Below, in pieces: positions 52,504 to 61,291 of a DNA stretch of 64,000 nucleotides. Within the stretch, counting starts at the first letter, position 1. Every line of letters starts with the position of its first letter. Position numbers and translations under genes: made by a program. The notes under the pieces were generated by a model, which was given only the letters and a program-made list of their open reading frames with translations, ran no database searches and had not been told where the DNA came from. The stretch covers positions 65,360 through 129,359 of the forward strand of contig NZ_LGED01000206.1 in assembly GCF_001280085.1 (NCBI RefSeq), given 5' to 3'. Source of the DNA: Saccharothrix sp. NRRL B-16348. Lineage in GTDB: Bacteria; Actinomycetota; Actinomycetes; Mycobacteriales; Pseudonocardiaceae.

Positions 52504-53711
52504 GCCAGCTCCGGGTGCCGGCGGACGTAGGTGTCCAGCAGGCTCTTGGCGGTGGCGACCGAGTCGACCAGCGGGTGCAGGGCGAACGCCTTGAGCGCGG
52601 CCGGGCGCGTGCCCTCCATGACCAGTCGGTCCACGGCTTTGACGGACGTGACGAGGCCCGCGGCGTGGTTGGGCAGCGGGCTCACCGGCAGGGGGCGCGC
52701 GCCCGTCGCGTCCACTTCGCACGGCACCTCGACGATCGCGTCGTCGTCCAAGGTGGACAGTGTGGAGTTGTTGGGCACGTTGAGGATCAGCGTCGCCGTC
52801 TCGTTGTCCGCGATGGCCCGCATGAGCGCCATGGCCACGTGCTCGTAGCCGCCGCCCTCAAGGCTGTCGCGTTCACGCTCTTGAGCCATGTACGTCGCTT
52901 CACGCTCCAGCCGCGTGGTCTCCCAGTCCACGTCGCCGTCGTAGAAGCGTTGTTGTTGGTTGAGCAGGAAAGCACCGCGGTTGTCGCCCAAGGCCTCACG
53001 CGTCGAGTAGTAGTAGTGCAGGTATTCGTTGGGGATCACGCCCAACGCGCGCAACCACTCCGCGCCGAACATCCGGCCTTCCTCGAAACCGGTCAACGCC
53101 CCGTCGTCGGCCAGCAGGGTGGGCAGCAGGTTCTCCGTGCCCAGGTAGACGCCCTGCAACCAGCCGAGGTGGTTCAGGCCCGCGTAGTCGAACGTCGGGT
53201 TCTCCACGTCGAGCGCCTTGGCGACGCGGCGGCACAGGCCCAGCGGCGAGTCGCAGATGCCGATCACGCGGTCGCCCAGGTGGCGGGCCATGGTCTCGGT
53301 GATCAGCCCGGCCGGGTTGGTGAAGTTGACGACCCAGGCGTGCGGCGCGAGTTCGGCGATGCGCCGGGCGATCGCGTCCGCCACCGGCACGGTGCGCAGC
53401 CCGTACGCGATGCCGCCCGCCCCGACGGTCTCCTGCCCGAGGACGCCGTGCGCGTGCGCCACCTCCTCGTCGATCGCGCGCCCGGCCAGGCCGCCGACCC
53501 GGATCGCGGAGAACACTAAGTCCGCGCCGCGCAACGCCTCGTCCAGGTCCGTGGTGGCGGTGACCGGCGGGCCGTCGCGCAGCACGTGGCGGATCGCGTT
53601 CAGCCGGTGCGCGTCCACGTCGTGCAGCACGAGTTCGGTGATGTGCTCGTCCAGCGCCTTGTGCACGAGCGGCACGCGGAAGCCGCCGCCGCCCAGGATG
53701 ACCAGCCTCAT
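52491..53711 (-). CDS. family 4 glycoside hydrolase (6-phospho-beta-glucosidase type)
   Basis: A 406-residue NAD- and metal-dependent glycosidase. RLVILGGGGFRVPLVHKAL binds NAD, followed by VFSAIRVGGLAGRAIDEEVAHAHGVLGQETVGAGGIAYGLRTVP, VVNFTNPAGLITE, and the metal-binding cysteine in GICDSPLGLC. The substrate is probably a 6-phosphoglucoside, though no phosphotransferase system is near. ATG 53711 overlaps the LysR stop (ATGA), so both are translated together. Confidence 0.92.
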   Translation of the reverse strand: MRLVILGGGGFRVPLVHKALDEHITELVLHDVDAHRLNAIRHVLRDGPPVTATTDLDEALRGADLVFSAIRVGGLAGRAIDEEVAHAHGVLGQETVGAGGIAYGLRTVPVADAIARRIAELAPHAWVVNFTNPAGLITETMARHLGDRVIGICDSPLGLCRRVAKALDVENPTFDYAGLNHLGWLQGVYLGTENLLPTLLADDGALTGFEEGRMFGAEWLRALGVIPNEYLHYYYSTREALGDNRGAFLLNQQQRFYDGDVDWETTRLEREATYMAQERERDSLEGGGYEHVAMALMRAIADNETATLILNVPNNSTLSTLDDDAIVEVPCEVDATGARPLPVSPLPNHAAGLVTSVKAVDRLVMEGTRPAALKAFALHPLVDSVATAKSLLDTYVRRHPELAYLS

Positions 53712-54574
53712 GCGTCCCATCCTGCCTCGGCGAGCAGCGTCACGAAGGCCGACGCGAGCGGATCGGGCGTTTTGTGCCCGTACGCGACCAGGGTCCGCCG
53801 CACGGGCGGGTCGGTGCGCAGGACCGTGCCGTCGAACGTCTCCGGCACGATGTTGCGCGGCACGAGCGCGGGACCCAGCCCGGACGCGGCCAGCACGGGC
53901 GCCGCCGCGGTCTGCTCGGTGCGCACGGCCGCGCCCGGTTGGAAGCCGCGGGCCGCGCACTCCGCGTCGACCAGGTCGGCCAGGCCGTTGCCCGGCGCGT
54001 AGTGCACCCACCCGACGTCGGCGAGCGCACGCAGGTCGATCGGCTCGCGGTGGTGCGTGTCGGGCGGCAGGACGATCACGAACTCCTCCACGCCGAGCCG
54101 CTGCTGGAAGCCGACCCAGTTCACCGGCTCGGGACCGAGGGCGACGTCGGCCTGCCCGTCGGCCATGGCCTCCCGCAGTTCGTCGGCGTGGCGGTGCTCG
54201 AACAGGCGGATCCGCACGTCCGGGTGCTCCGCGCGCCACCGCCGGAGCACGGCGGGCAGCACGCCGAGGGTGAGCGAGTAGAGCGTGGCCACGCGCAGTT
54301 CGCCGCACTCCACGCCCGCCGTGCGTCGTGCGGCGGTGAGCGCGCGCTCCGCCTCGTCCAAGGCGGCACGGGCGTGGGGGAGCCAGGCGCGACCGGCGGG
54401 CGTGAGGCGGACGGCGCGGGGCAGTCGGTCGAGCAGCCGGGCGCCCACGGTGCGTTCCAGGGCGAGGATCTGGTGCGAGAGGGCGGGCTGGGTGACGTGC
54501 AGCAACTCGGCGGCGCGGGTGAACGACCCCTCGTCCACGACCGTGATCAAGTATTCGAACTGCCTCAACGTCAT
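53708..54574 (-). CDS. LysR-family regulator
   Basis: A 288-residue LysR protein with an N-terminal winged helix (LRQFEYLITVVDEGSFTRAAELLHVTQPALSHQILALERTVGARLLDRLPRAVRLTPAG) and a periplasmic-binding-like sensor domain. It is divergent from the esterase gene (71 bp) and coupled to the GH4 gene. The ATG has TAAGCT six bases upstream. It could control the esterase-exporter pair, the glycosidase, or both. Confidence 0.93.
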   Translation of the reverse strand: MTLRQFEYLITVVDEGSFTRAAELLHVTQPALSHQILALERTVGARLLDRLPRAVRLTPAGRAWLPHARAALDEAERALTAARRTAGVECGELRVATLYSLTLGVLPAVLRRWRAEHPDVRIRLFEHRHADELREAMADGQADVALGPEPVNWVGFQQRLGVEEFVIVLPPDTHHREPIDLRALADVGWVHYAPGNGLADLVDAECAARGFQPGAAVRTEQTAAAPVLAASGLGPALVPRNIVPETFDGTVLRTDPPVRRTLVAYGHKTPDPLASAFVTLLAEAGWDA

Positions 54575-54645
54575 GAATTCAGCTTATGCGTTCCAGAAAG
54601 AACATGCCTTGGACTTATCACAGCAGGTCATCGGATGATCGGTCC

Positions 54646-55548
54646 ATGTCATTGAACGAACAGGCCCGCGCGGTGCTGGAGAAGCTCGCGGGCGCGCCCG
54701 CGCTGGAGGAGCTGACCGTCGTCGAGGCACGCCAGGCGCAGTGGGGGTTCCTGGCGTTCCAGGGCCCGCCGGAGCCGGTGGCGCACGTCGCGCACTTCTT
54801 CGTGCCCGGGCCGACGGCCGACCTGCCCGCGCGGATCTACTACCCCGAGGGCGACGGGCCGTTCCCGGCGATCGTGTTCCTGCACGGCAGCGGCTGGGTG
54901 ACGTGCAACCTCGACCTCTACGACGTGGCGCTGCGCGCGTTGGCCGCCACCACCGGGCACGCGGTCTTCGCGGTGAACTACCAGAAGGCGCCCGAGCACC
55001 CGTTCCCCGTGCCGCTGGACGACTCGTACGCGGCCACCGCGTGGCTGTTCGAGCACGCGGCGTCGGTGGACGTCGACCCGGCGCGGATCGGGGTCATGGG
55101 CGACAGCGCGGGCGGCAACCTCGCCGCCGCGGTGGCGCTGAAGGCACGCGGCACGCTCGACCTCGCGTTCCAGGTGCTGGTGGTGCCGGCGCTGGACGTC
55201 GACTTCACCACGCGGTCCTACGTGGACCACGCGACGGGCTACGCGTTGTCGACCGGGACGATGCGGTGGTTCTGGTCGCACTACCTCGGCTCGACCCCGG
55301 TCTCGGACCTCGCGGCGCCGTTGCGGGCGTCGGTGGACGGGCTGCCGCCCGCGTTCGTGGCCATCGCCGGGCACGACCCGGTGCGCGACGACGGCGAGCG
55401 GTACGCGGCGAGGTTGGCGGCGGCCGGCGTGCCGGTGCGGCTGCGGGAGTTCGAGGGCACGATTCACCCGTTCGTGTTGATGGACGGCGTGCTCGACGAG
55501 TACCGCGTGCTGCTGGGCGAACTGCGGACCTGGCTGGGTGCCCGGTGA
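54646..55548 (+). CDS. alpha/beta hydrolase, HSL-type esterase
   Basis: A 300-residue esterase of the hormone-sensitive lipase group. Oxyanion motif HGSGW (usually HGGG), nucleophile Ser154 in GDSAGG, an acid in AGHDPVRDDG and the catalytic His in TIHPFVL. It hydrolyses short acyl esters. ATG 54646 was chosen by fit to family length. Its stop overlaps the MFS gene. Confidence 0.92.
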   Translation: MSLNEQARAVLEKLAGAPALEELTVVEARQAQWGFLAFQGPPEPVAHVAHFFVPGPTADLPARIYYPEGDGPFPAIVFLHGSGWVTCNLDLYDVALRALAATTGHAVFAVNYQKAPEHPFPVPLDDSYAATAWLFEHAASVDVDPARIGVMGDSAGGNLAAAVALKARGTLDLAFQVLVVPALDVDFTTRSYVDHATGYALSTGTMRWFWSHYLGSTPVSDLAAPLRASVDGLPPAFVAIAGHDPVRDDGERYAARLAAAGVPVRLREFEGTIHPFVLMDGVLDEYRVLLGELRTWLGAR

Positions 55549-56711
55549 TGCCGCCCGCGTTGCTCGCGCTGGCCGTGGGCGCGTTCGGCATCGGGACCAC
55601 GGAGTTCGTGATCGTGGGCCTGTTGCCGCAGGTGGCGGGCGATCTCGGGGTCTCGATCCCGTCCGCCGGGCTGCTCGTCTCCGGCTACGCGCTGAGCGTC
55701 GTGGTCGGCGCGCCGCTGATCACGGCGGGCGGGTCGCGGCTGCCGCGCAAGCAGTTGCTGATCGGCCTCATGGCGTTGTTCGTCCTGGGCAACCTGGTGT
55801 GCGCGGTCGCCGACGACTACGCGTTGCTGATGGTGGGACGGGTCGTCGCCGCGCTGTGCCACGGCGCGTTCTTCGGCGTGGGGTCGGTGGTGGCGGCCGG
55901 GCTGGTCGCGCCCGACCGGCGGGCGCGGGCGATCGCGCTGATGTTCACCGGGCTGACCGCGGCGAACGTGCTCGGGGTGCCGGCGGGCACCGCGCTGGGG
56001 CAGGAGTTCGGGTGGCGGTCGACGTTCTGGGCGGTGACCGCGCTGGGCGTGGTCGGGCTGGTGGGGATCGTGGCGCTGGTGCCGCCGCAGCCGCCGTCGA
56101 CCGGGCTGCGCGGCGAGCTGGCGGTGTTCCGGCGGCCGGGGGTGTGGCTGGCGCTGGTGACGACGGCGCTCGGGTTCGGCGCGGTGTTCGCGTCGTTCAC
56201 CTACGTCGCGCCGATGATGACGGAGGTGGCCGGGTTCTCGCCGGGCGCGGTGACGTGGCTGCTGGTGCTGTTCGGGGTCGGGCTGTTCGTGGGCAACGTG
56301 CTCGGCGGGCGTGCGGCGGACCGTCGCCTGATGCCCAGCCTGTACGCGTTCCTGGGCGCGCTCGCGGTGGTGCTGGCGGTGTTCGCGTTCACCGCGCAGT
56401 GGGCCGTGCCGGCGGCGGTCACGATCGCGGTGTTCGGCGTGTTCGGGTTCGCGACCGTGGCGCCGTTGCAGGCCAGGGTGTTGGAGCAGGCGTCGGGCGC
56501 GCCCGCGCTGGCGTCGGCGGCGAACATCGCCGCGTTCAACCTCGGCAACGCGGCGGGCGCGTGGCTGGGCGGCGCGGCGATCGACGCCGGGTTCGGCTAC
56601 ACCGCGCCCAACTGGGTGGGCGCGGTGATTGCGCTGGCCGCGCTCGGCGTGGCGGTGGCCGGCGGTGTCAGTGACCGAGCGCGTCGATCTCGGCCAGCAG
56701 TGACCGCTTGA
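55548..56711 (+). CDS. MFS exporter (AraJ/DHA1 type)
   Basis: A 387-residue MFS protein starting ALLALAVGAFGIGTTEFVIVGLLPQVAGDLGVSIPSAGLLVSGYALSVVVGAPL, the AraJ/chloramphenicol-exporter pattern, with VAALCHGAFFGVGSVVAAGLV and LTAANVLGVPAGTALGQEFGWRSTFW. It is related to the exporter at 8947-10146. ATG 55548 shares its A with the esterase stop; GTG 55545 is an alternative. The 3' end overlaps the adenosine deaminase gene by 44 bases. Pairing with an esterase suggests a detoxification unit. Confidence 0.9.
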   Translation: MPPALLALAVGAFGIGTTEFVIVGLLPQVAGDLGVSIPSAGLLVSGYALSVVVGAPLITAGGSRLPRKQLLIGLMALFVLGNLVCAVADDYALLMVGRVVAALCHGAFFGVGSVVAAGLVAPDRRARAIALMFTGLTAANVLGVPAGTALGQEFGWRSTFWAVTALGVVGLVGIVALVPPQPPSTGLRGELAVFRRPGVWLALVTTALGFGAVFASFTYVAPMMTEVAGFSPGAVTWLLVLFGVGLFVGNVLGGRAADRRLMPSLYAFLGALAVVLAVFAFTAQWAVPAAVTIAVFGVFGFATVAPLQARVLEQASGAPALASAANIAAFNLGNAAGAWLGGAAIDAGFGYTAPNWVGAVIALAALGVAVAGGVSDRARRSRPAVTA

Positions 56712-57669
56712 GGTCGTCCGGCGCGAAGCCGGCCCGCACCCCGGTGCGGGCCAGCTCGGCCAGTTCCGCTTCACCCAGGCCGAACACCTCGTGGCACAGC
56801 AGGTACTCGCGGTCCAGGTCGGTGTGGAACATGCCGGGGTCGTCCGTGGCCAGGGTGACCGGCACGCCCGCGTCGAGCAGCCTAGGCAGCGGGTGGTCCT
56901 TGATGTCCTTCACCGCGCCCGTGCGGAGGTTCGAGGTGGGGCAGATCTCCAGGGTGATCCCCTCGGCGGCCAGCCGGCGCAGCAGTTCGGGGTCGGCCAC
57001 CGCGTTGACGCCGTGGCCGATCCGCTCGGCGTGCAGCTCGTCCAGCGCCTCTCGGACCTGGTCTGGGCCGGTGGTCTCGCCCGCGTGCGGCACGCAGTGC
57101 AGGCCCGCGTCCCGGGCGACGGTGAACGCCTCGCGGAACGCCCGCCGCGGCGCGTCCGCCTCGAACCCGCCGAGCCCGAAGCCGACGGTGCCCGGCGGCC
57201 GGTGCGTGACGGCGTACTTCGCGCTGGTCAGGCCGAAGTCCCGGTCCCACAGGCCGGGGATGTCGAACACCCACGCCAGCTCGACGCCGTGCTCGGCCCT
57301 CGCCCGTTCGCGGCTGGTGGTGAGGGCTTCGCCCAGCTCCTCCGGCGCGATGCCCGCGCGCAGGTGGCTGGTCGCGCTCACGGTCACCTCGGCGTAGCGG
57401 ACGTTGCGCCGCGCCTGCTCCTCGGCCAGGCCCAGCACCAGCGCGGCGACGTCGTCGCCCGTGGTGACCAGGTCGTTCACCGCCGCGTAGACGTCGATGA
57501 AGTGGCCGAAGTCGGTGAACTCGTAGAACCGGAGCAGCTCGGCCTCGTCGGTCGGCACCCCGTGCTGCGGGTGCCGGCGGGCGAGGGTGAGGACGGTGGC
57601 TGGGGAGGCTGACCCGACGAGGTGGACGTGCAACTCCACTTTGGGCAGCGCGGCGATGAAGTCACGCAT
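56668..57669 (-). CDS. add: adenosine deaminase
   Basis: A 333-residue zinc hydrolase converting adenosine to inosine. Zinc ligands His14 and His16 (VELHVHL), the third in CVPHAGETTGPDQV, the acid Glu in the same motif, HGVNA, and the TLATDDPGMFHTDLDREY segment with catalytic Asp. ATG 57669 is chosen from the family start (DFIAALPKVELHVH); a TTG 39 nt upstream is possible. Related deaminases act on aminodeoxyfutalosine, which cannot be ruled out. Confidence 0.9.
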   Translation of the reverse strand: MRDFIAALPKVELHVHLVGSASPATVLTLARRHPQHGVPTDEAELLRFYEFTDFGHFIDVYAAVNDLVTTGDDVAALVLGLAEEQARRNVRYAEVTVSATSHLRAGIAPEELGEALTTSRERARAEHGVELAWVFDIPGLWDRDFGLTSAKYAVTHRPPGTVGFGLGGFEADAPRRAFREAFTVARDAGLHCVPHAGETTGPDQVREALDELHAERIGHGVNAVADPELLRRLAAEGITLEICPTSNLRTGAVKDIKDHPLPRLLDAGVPVTLATDDPGMFHTDLDREYLLCHEVFGLGEAELAELARTGVRAGFAPDDLKRSLLAEIDALGH

Positions 57670-57828
57670 GGCCCGGGCGAGTCTGCACAGGTCTCCGCCG
57701 CTGGTCAAGGGGCCGTTCGTCGGGTCTTACGAGAATGTCCATTGTGGACTTTGGGCACCCTTGACAGGGGTAGTGGCGCGGGGGAGGGTCAGCCGCAAAC
57801 CTGTCCTACACATGATGGGGGTTCGGTC

Positions 57829-59676
57829 GTGAAGGGTGCACGGAGAGCCGCGGTGCTCGCCGCTCTGGTGACGCTGCCGCTGGGGCTGACGCCCGCGGTG
57901 GCCGGCGCCGTCGCGGAAGGCCCGGTGTTCGTCGGTGGCGAGGCGCAACCCGTCTTCGACCCGAAGGACGTGGTCCGCGAGAGCCTGTGGGTGCGCGCGC
58001 CGGTCGACAGCGACCGCGACGGGCACGACGACGAGGTCTACACCGAGGTGGTGCGCCAGAAGGCCACCGACCGCGGGCTGAAGGTCCCGGTGGTGTTCTT
58101 CAACAGCCCGTACTTCTCCGGCGGCAACGACGTGGCGAACCACGACGTCGACGTGGAGCTGTACGTGCCGAACCGCCGCGGCGGGTACGACAAGCGGGAC
58201 GGCTCGCTGCTCAAGGCGGAGGCGGACGAGCGGATCGCCGCCGCCGTCGGCCCCAACCCGGCCCCGATCCGGTCCGGGCGGTACGAGGACTACTTCCTCT
58301 CCCGCGGCTTCGCCATGGTGTACGCCGAGTCGCTGGGCACCGGCAAGTCGACCGGCTGCCCCACCTCGGGCGGCCACAACGAGACCGTCGGCTCGAAGTC
58401 CGTGGTCGACTGGCTCAACGGCCGTGCCACCGCCCGTGACGCGGCGGGCGCACCCGTCGTGGCGGGGTGGACCACCGGCAAGGTCGGCATGATGGGCGTG
58501 TCGTACAACGGCACCCTGCCCAACGCCGTCGCCGCCACCGGGGTCGAGGGCCTGGAGGCCATCGTGCCCATCGCGGCCATCTCCAGCTGGTACGACTACT
58601 ACCGGGCCGACGGCGCGGTGGTGGCGCCCGGCGGGTTCCAGGGCGAGGACCTGGACGTGCTGGCCGAGTACGTCTACACGCGCGAGGACCGGGAGGTCTG
58701 CAAGCCGGTGATCGCCGACGTGGCGGCCCGGCAGGACCGCGTGACCGGCGACTACAGCGAGTTCTGGGACGAGCGGAACTACGTCAAGGACGCCGCGAAG
58801 GTGCGGGCCGCGGTGCTGGCCGTGCACGGGTTGAGCGACTGGAACGTCAAGGTCAAGCACGTCTCGCAGTGGTACGACGCGCTGCGGCGGCACGGCGTCG
58901 AGCACAAGATCTGGCTGCACCAGGCCGCGCACACCGACCCGGACACGCTGCGGCCGGTCGAGTGGCGGCGCACGATCAACCGCTGGTTCAGCCACTACCT
59001 GTACGGGATCGACAACGGCATCGAGCGCGAGCCCAAGGCGACGATCCAGCGCGAGGACAAGACGACGTGGGTGGACGAGGCCGACTGGCCCGCCCCCGGC
59101 ACGTCGACCGCCCGGGTGTACCCGTGGGCGGGCGGCACGACCAAGGGCGCGTTGCGGTTCGAGTCCGTGCCCGGCAACGCGGTGGTCGAGACGTTGCGCG
59201 ACGACGCGTCCAAGCTCGCCGAGGACCTGATCGACCTGCCCGCCTCCGGCAACCGCCTCTCGTACGCGACGAGGCCGACCGCCGAGCCGCTCCGGTTCTC
59301 CGGCGTGGCCCGGGTCGACCTGGCGATCTCGTTCGACCGGCCCGCGGCGAACGTGACCGCGCTGCTGGTGGACCGGGCGCCGGACGGCACGTCGCACGTG
59401 ATCACGCGCGGGTGGACCGACCCGCAGAACCGGGTGTCGCCGTCGCGGACCAAGCCAATCGAGCCGGGCAAGCGGTACCGGGTCGAGGTCGAGCTGGAGC
59501 CGAACGACTACGTGGTCCCGTCTGGTCACCGCGTGGAGTTCGTGCTGATCTCTTCTGACCACGACTACACGCTCCGGCCGGACCCGGGCGCGGGGCTGTC
59601 GGTCGACCTGACGTCCACGGTGGTGGAACTCCCCGTGGTCGGGGGCATCGCCGCGTTGCGCCGATCGGTTGGTTAG
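57829..59676 (+). CDS. secreted Xaa-Pro dipeptidyl-peptidase (S15 family)
   Basis: A 615-residue exported serine peptidase. Signal peptide (VKGARRAAVLAALVTLPLGL, cut near AVAG), then the S15 catalytic domain with Ser225 in GVSYNG, Asp337 in HGLSDWN and His368 in HQAAHTDPD, and a C-terminal jelly-roll domain. It removes X-Pro dipeptides from peptides outside the cell. GTG 57829 has a G-rich site before it. Its last five codons and stop lie inside a repeat shared with the promoter of the second M23 gene, so its present end was set by a duplication or insertion. Confidence 0.9.
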   Translation: MKGARRAAVLAALVTLPLGLTPAVAGAVAEGPVFVGGEAQPVFDPKDVVRESLWVRAPVDSDRDGHDDEVYTEVVRQKATDRGLKVPVVFFNSPYFSGGNDVANHDVDVELYVPNRRGGYDKRDGSLLKAEADERIAAAVGPNPAPIRSGRYEDYFLSRGFAMVYAESLGTGKSTGCPTSGGHNETVGSKSVVDWLNGRATARDAAGAPVVAGWTTGKVGMMGVSYNGTLPNAVAATGVEGLEAIVPIAAISSWYDYYRADGAVVAPGGFQGEDLDVLAEYVYTREDREVCKPVIADVAARQDRVTGDYSEFWDERNYVKDAAKVRAAVLAVHGLSDWNVKVKHVSQWYDALRRHGVEHKIWLHQAAHTDPDTLRPVEWRRTINRWFSHYLYGIDNGIEREPKATIQREDKTTWVDEADWPAPGTSTARVYPWAGGTTKGALRFESVPGNAVVETLRDDASKLAEDLIDLPASGNRLSYATRPTAEPLRFSGVARVDLAISFDRPAANVTALLVDRAPDGTSHVITRGWTDPQNRVSPSRTKPIEPGKRYRVEVELEPNDYVVPSGHRVEFVLISSDHDYTLRPDPGAGLSVDLTSTVVELPVVGGIAALRRSVG

Positions 59677-59718
59677 AAAGTAATTCACGAAGCAGACACT
59701 TCGAAAGTCTTCCACTAA
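59655..59718 (+). repeat. duplicated promoter element, copy A
   Basis: Begins GTTGCGCCGATCGGTTGGTT, continues with AGAAAGTAATTCAC and ends AAGTCTTCCACTAA. Copy B lies 641 bp downstream at 60296-60359. The last codons and the stop of the S15 gene fall inside copy A. It precedes the first M23 gene. Confidence 0.8.
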
Positions 59719-59768
59719 CGGGTGCGGCTGTGGTCGGATCGGCGCCACAGTCGTCAAGGAGGTGGCAG

Positions 59769-60281
59769 ATGAGTCGGATCCGGCGCGCTCTGGTCACGGC
59801 ACTGGTGGCGCCGCTGGTCGGCCTCGCCCTCACGCAGGGCGAGGCCGCCGCGGCGCCCGGGTTCCAGATGCCGTTCCCGTGCAACCAGGTCTGGTCGGGT
59901 CAGACCCGGACCAGTCACAGCCCGGCCAACGCCGTGGACTTCAACCGCACCAACGACCTCGGCGACCCCGTCGTGGCGTCGGCGGCGGGCACGGTGACGC
60001 GGGTGGAGAACGAGGGCAGCACCAGCTACGGCCGGTGGGTCGAGATCGGTCACGGCGGCGGGTGGCGCACCCGGTACGCGCACCTGTCCGTGCAGCGGGT
60101 GAGCGTCGGTCAGACCGTGTCGCGGGGGCAGCGCATCGGCGACGTCGGCACGACCGGCGGTTCGACCGGGCCGCACCTCCACTTCGAGCAGCGGCTCGAC
60201 GGCGTCGCGCAGAGGATCGTGTTCAACGGTTCGCAGATCCTCTACTGGGGCACGCGCAACTACACCAGTCGCAACTGCTGA
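59769..60281 (+). CDS. secreted M23 peptidase (first of tandem pair)
   Basis: A 170-residue exported zinc peptidase of the lysostaphin/LytM type, which cuts peptidoglycan cross-links or other glycine-rich peptides. Signal peptide at residues 1-28 (ALVTALVAPLVGLALTQGEAAAA), then the zinc-binding HSPANAVDFNR, RYAHLS and HLHFEQR motifs. AGGAGG precedes the ATG. It ends right after the catalytic domain, unlike its neighbour, which has an extra SH3 domain. Confidence 0.9.
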   Translation: MSRIRRALVTALVAPLVGLALTQGEAAAAPGFQMPFPCNQVWSGQTRTSHSPANAVDFNRTNDLGDPVVASAAGTVTRVENEGSTSYGRWVEIGHGGGWRTRYAHLSVQRVSVGQTVSRGQRIGDVGTTGGSTGPHLHFEQRLDGVAQRIVFNGSQILYWGTRNYTSRNC

Positions 60282-60295
60282 GTGGGTGATGGACG

Positions 60296-60359
60296 GTTGC
60301 GCCGTTCGGTTGGTTAGGAACTAATTCACCAACTCAATACCTGGTAAGTCTTCCACTAA
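60296..60359 (+). repeat. duplicated promoter element, copy B
   Basis: GTTGCGCCGTTCGGTTGGTT, then AGGAACTAATTCACC and AAGTCTTCCACTAA; matches copy A with few changes. TTAGGAACTAA inside it is an imperfect palindrome and may be a regulator site. It precedes the second M23 gene. Confidence 0.8.
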
Positions 60360-60410
60360 GGCGGCCGGGCGTGGTCGGATGATCACCCCCAGTCGTCAAG
60401 GAGGTGGCAG

Positions 60411-61175
60411 ATGAGCCGACGCGTGTTCGTCACGGCCTTGGTGGCGCCGCTGATCGGCCTCGTCCTCACGCAGGGCGAGGCCGCGGCGGCGCCGAACTTC
60501 CAGATGCCGTTCCCGTGCAACCAGGTGTGGGAAGGCCAGACCCGCACCAACCACAGCCCCGCGAACTCGGTCGACTTCAACCGGGCCAACGACGACGGCG
60601 ACCCGGTGGTCGCGTCGGCGGGTGGCAGCGTCACGAGGGTCGCCAACGAGGGCAGCACGAGCTACGGCCGGTGGGTCGAGATCGACCACGGCAGTGGCTG
60701 GCGCACCCGGTACGCGCACCTGTCCGCGCAGAGCGTGTCCGTCGGGCAGTCCGTGCGGATCGGCCAGCGGATCGGCAGCGTCGGGACGACCGGCGGGTCG
60801 ACCGGGCCGCACCTGCACTACGAGCAGAGGCTCAACGGCGTCGACCAGAAGATCAGGTTCAACGGCACCCAGATCTACTACTGGGGCACGCGCAGCTACA
60901 CCAGCCGCAACTCGTGCGGCACCAGCGGCGTGACCGGCACGGTCGGCACCGACAGCGGCGCGGCCGTGACCATCCGGTCGGGCCCCGGCACGCAGTACGC
61001 CGCCGTCGGCTCGGTCGCGAACGGCGCGACGGTGACGATCGGCTGCCAGACGCAGGGCGAGACGATCACCGGCAAGTACGGCACCACCAACCTGTGGGAC
61101 AAGATCGGGACGGGGTACATCTCCGATGCCTACGTGTACACAGGTTCGGACGGTCAAGTAGCACCGAGCTGCTGA
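60411..61175 (+). CDS. secreted M23 peptidase with SH3 domain (second of tandem pair)
   Basis: A 254-residue paralogue of the preceding gene; the first 170 residues are nearly parallel (NFQMPFPCNQVWEGQTRTNHSPANSVDFNRANDDGDPVVAS; HLHYEQRLNGVDQ). After SRNSCG it has a bacterial SH3 domain of about 75 residues (AAVTIRSGPGTQYAAVGSVANGATVTIGC to WDKIGTGYISDAYVYT), which should tether it to the cell wall. AGGAGG precedes the ATG. A strong terminator follows. Confidence 0.92.
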   Translation: MSRRVFVTALVAPLIGLVLTQGEAAAAPNFQMPFPCNQVWEGQTRTNHSPANSVDFNRANDDGDPVVASAGGSVTRVANEGSTSYGRWVEIDHGSGWRTRYAHLSAQSVSVGQSVRIGQRIGSVGTTGGSTGPHLHYEQRLNGVDQKIRFNGTQIYYWGTRSYTSRNSCGTSGVTGTVGTDSGAAVTIRSGPGTQYAAVGSVANGATVTIGCQTQGETITGKYGTTNLWDKIGTGYISDAYVYTGSDGQVAPSC

Positions 61176-61191
61176 GTTTCCGCAGGTCGTA

Positions 61192-61225
61192 GGGCCGTCC
61201 CCAGTTCGGTGGGGACGGCCCTTTT
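61192..61225 (+). terminator. strong intrinsic terminator after the M23 pair
   Basis: GGGCCGTCCCC (61192-61202), 8-nt loop, GGGGACGGCCC (61211-61221), then TTTT. It is the most classical terminator of the window. Confidence 0.9.
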
Positions 61226-61291
61226 CCGAGTTGTCCACAGATCGGCGATCGCCGCCGGCCTGCCCGACCGCGCTGGTCCACTGTCGGACCC

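Noticed and set aside
61231..61239. TTGTCCACA, identical to an actinobacterial DnaA box
   Set aside because: It is single. An origin would show many clustered boxes next to dnaA/dnaN, which are not here.
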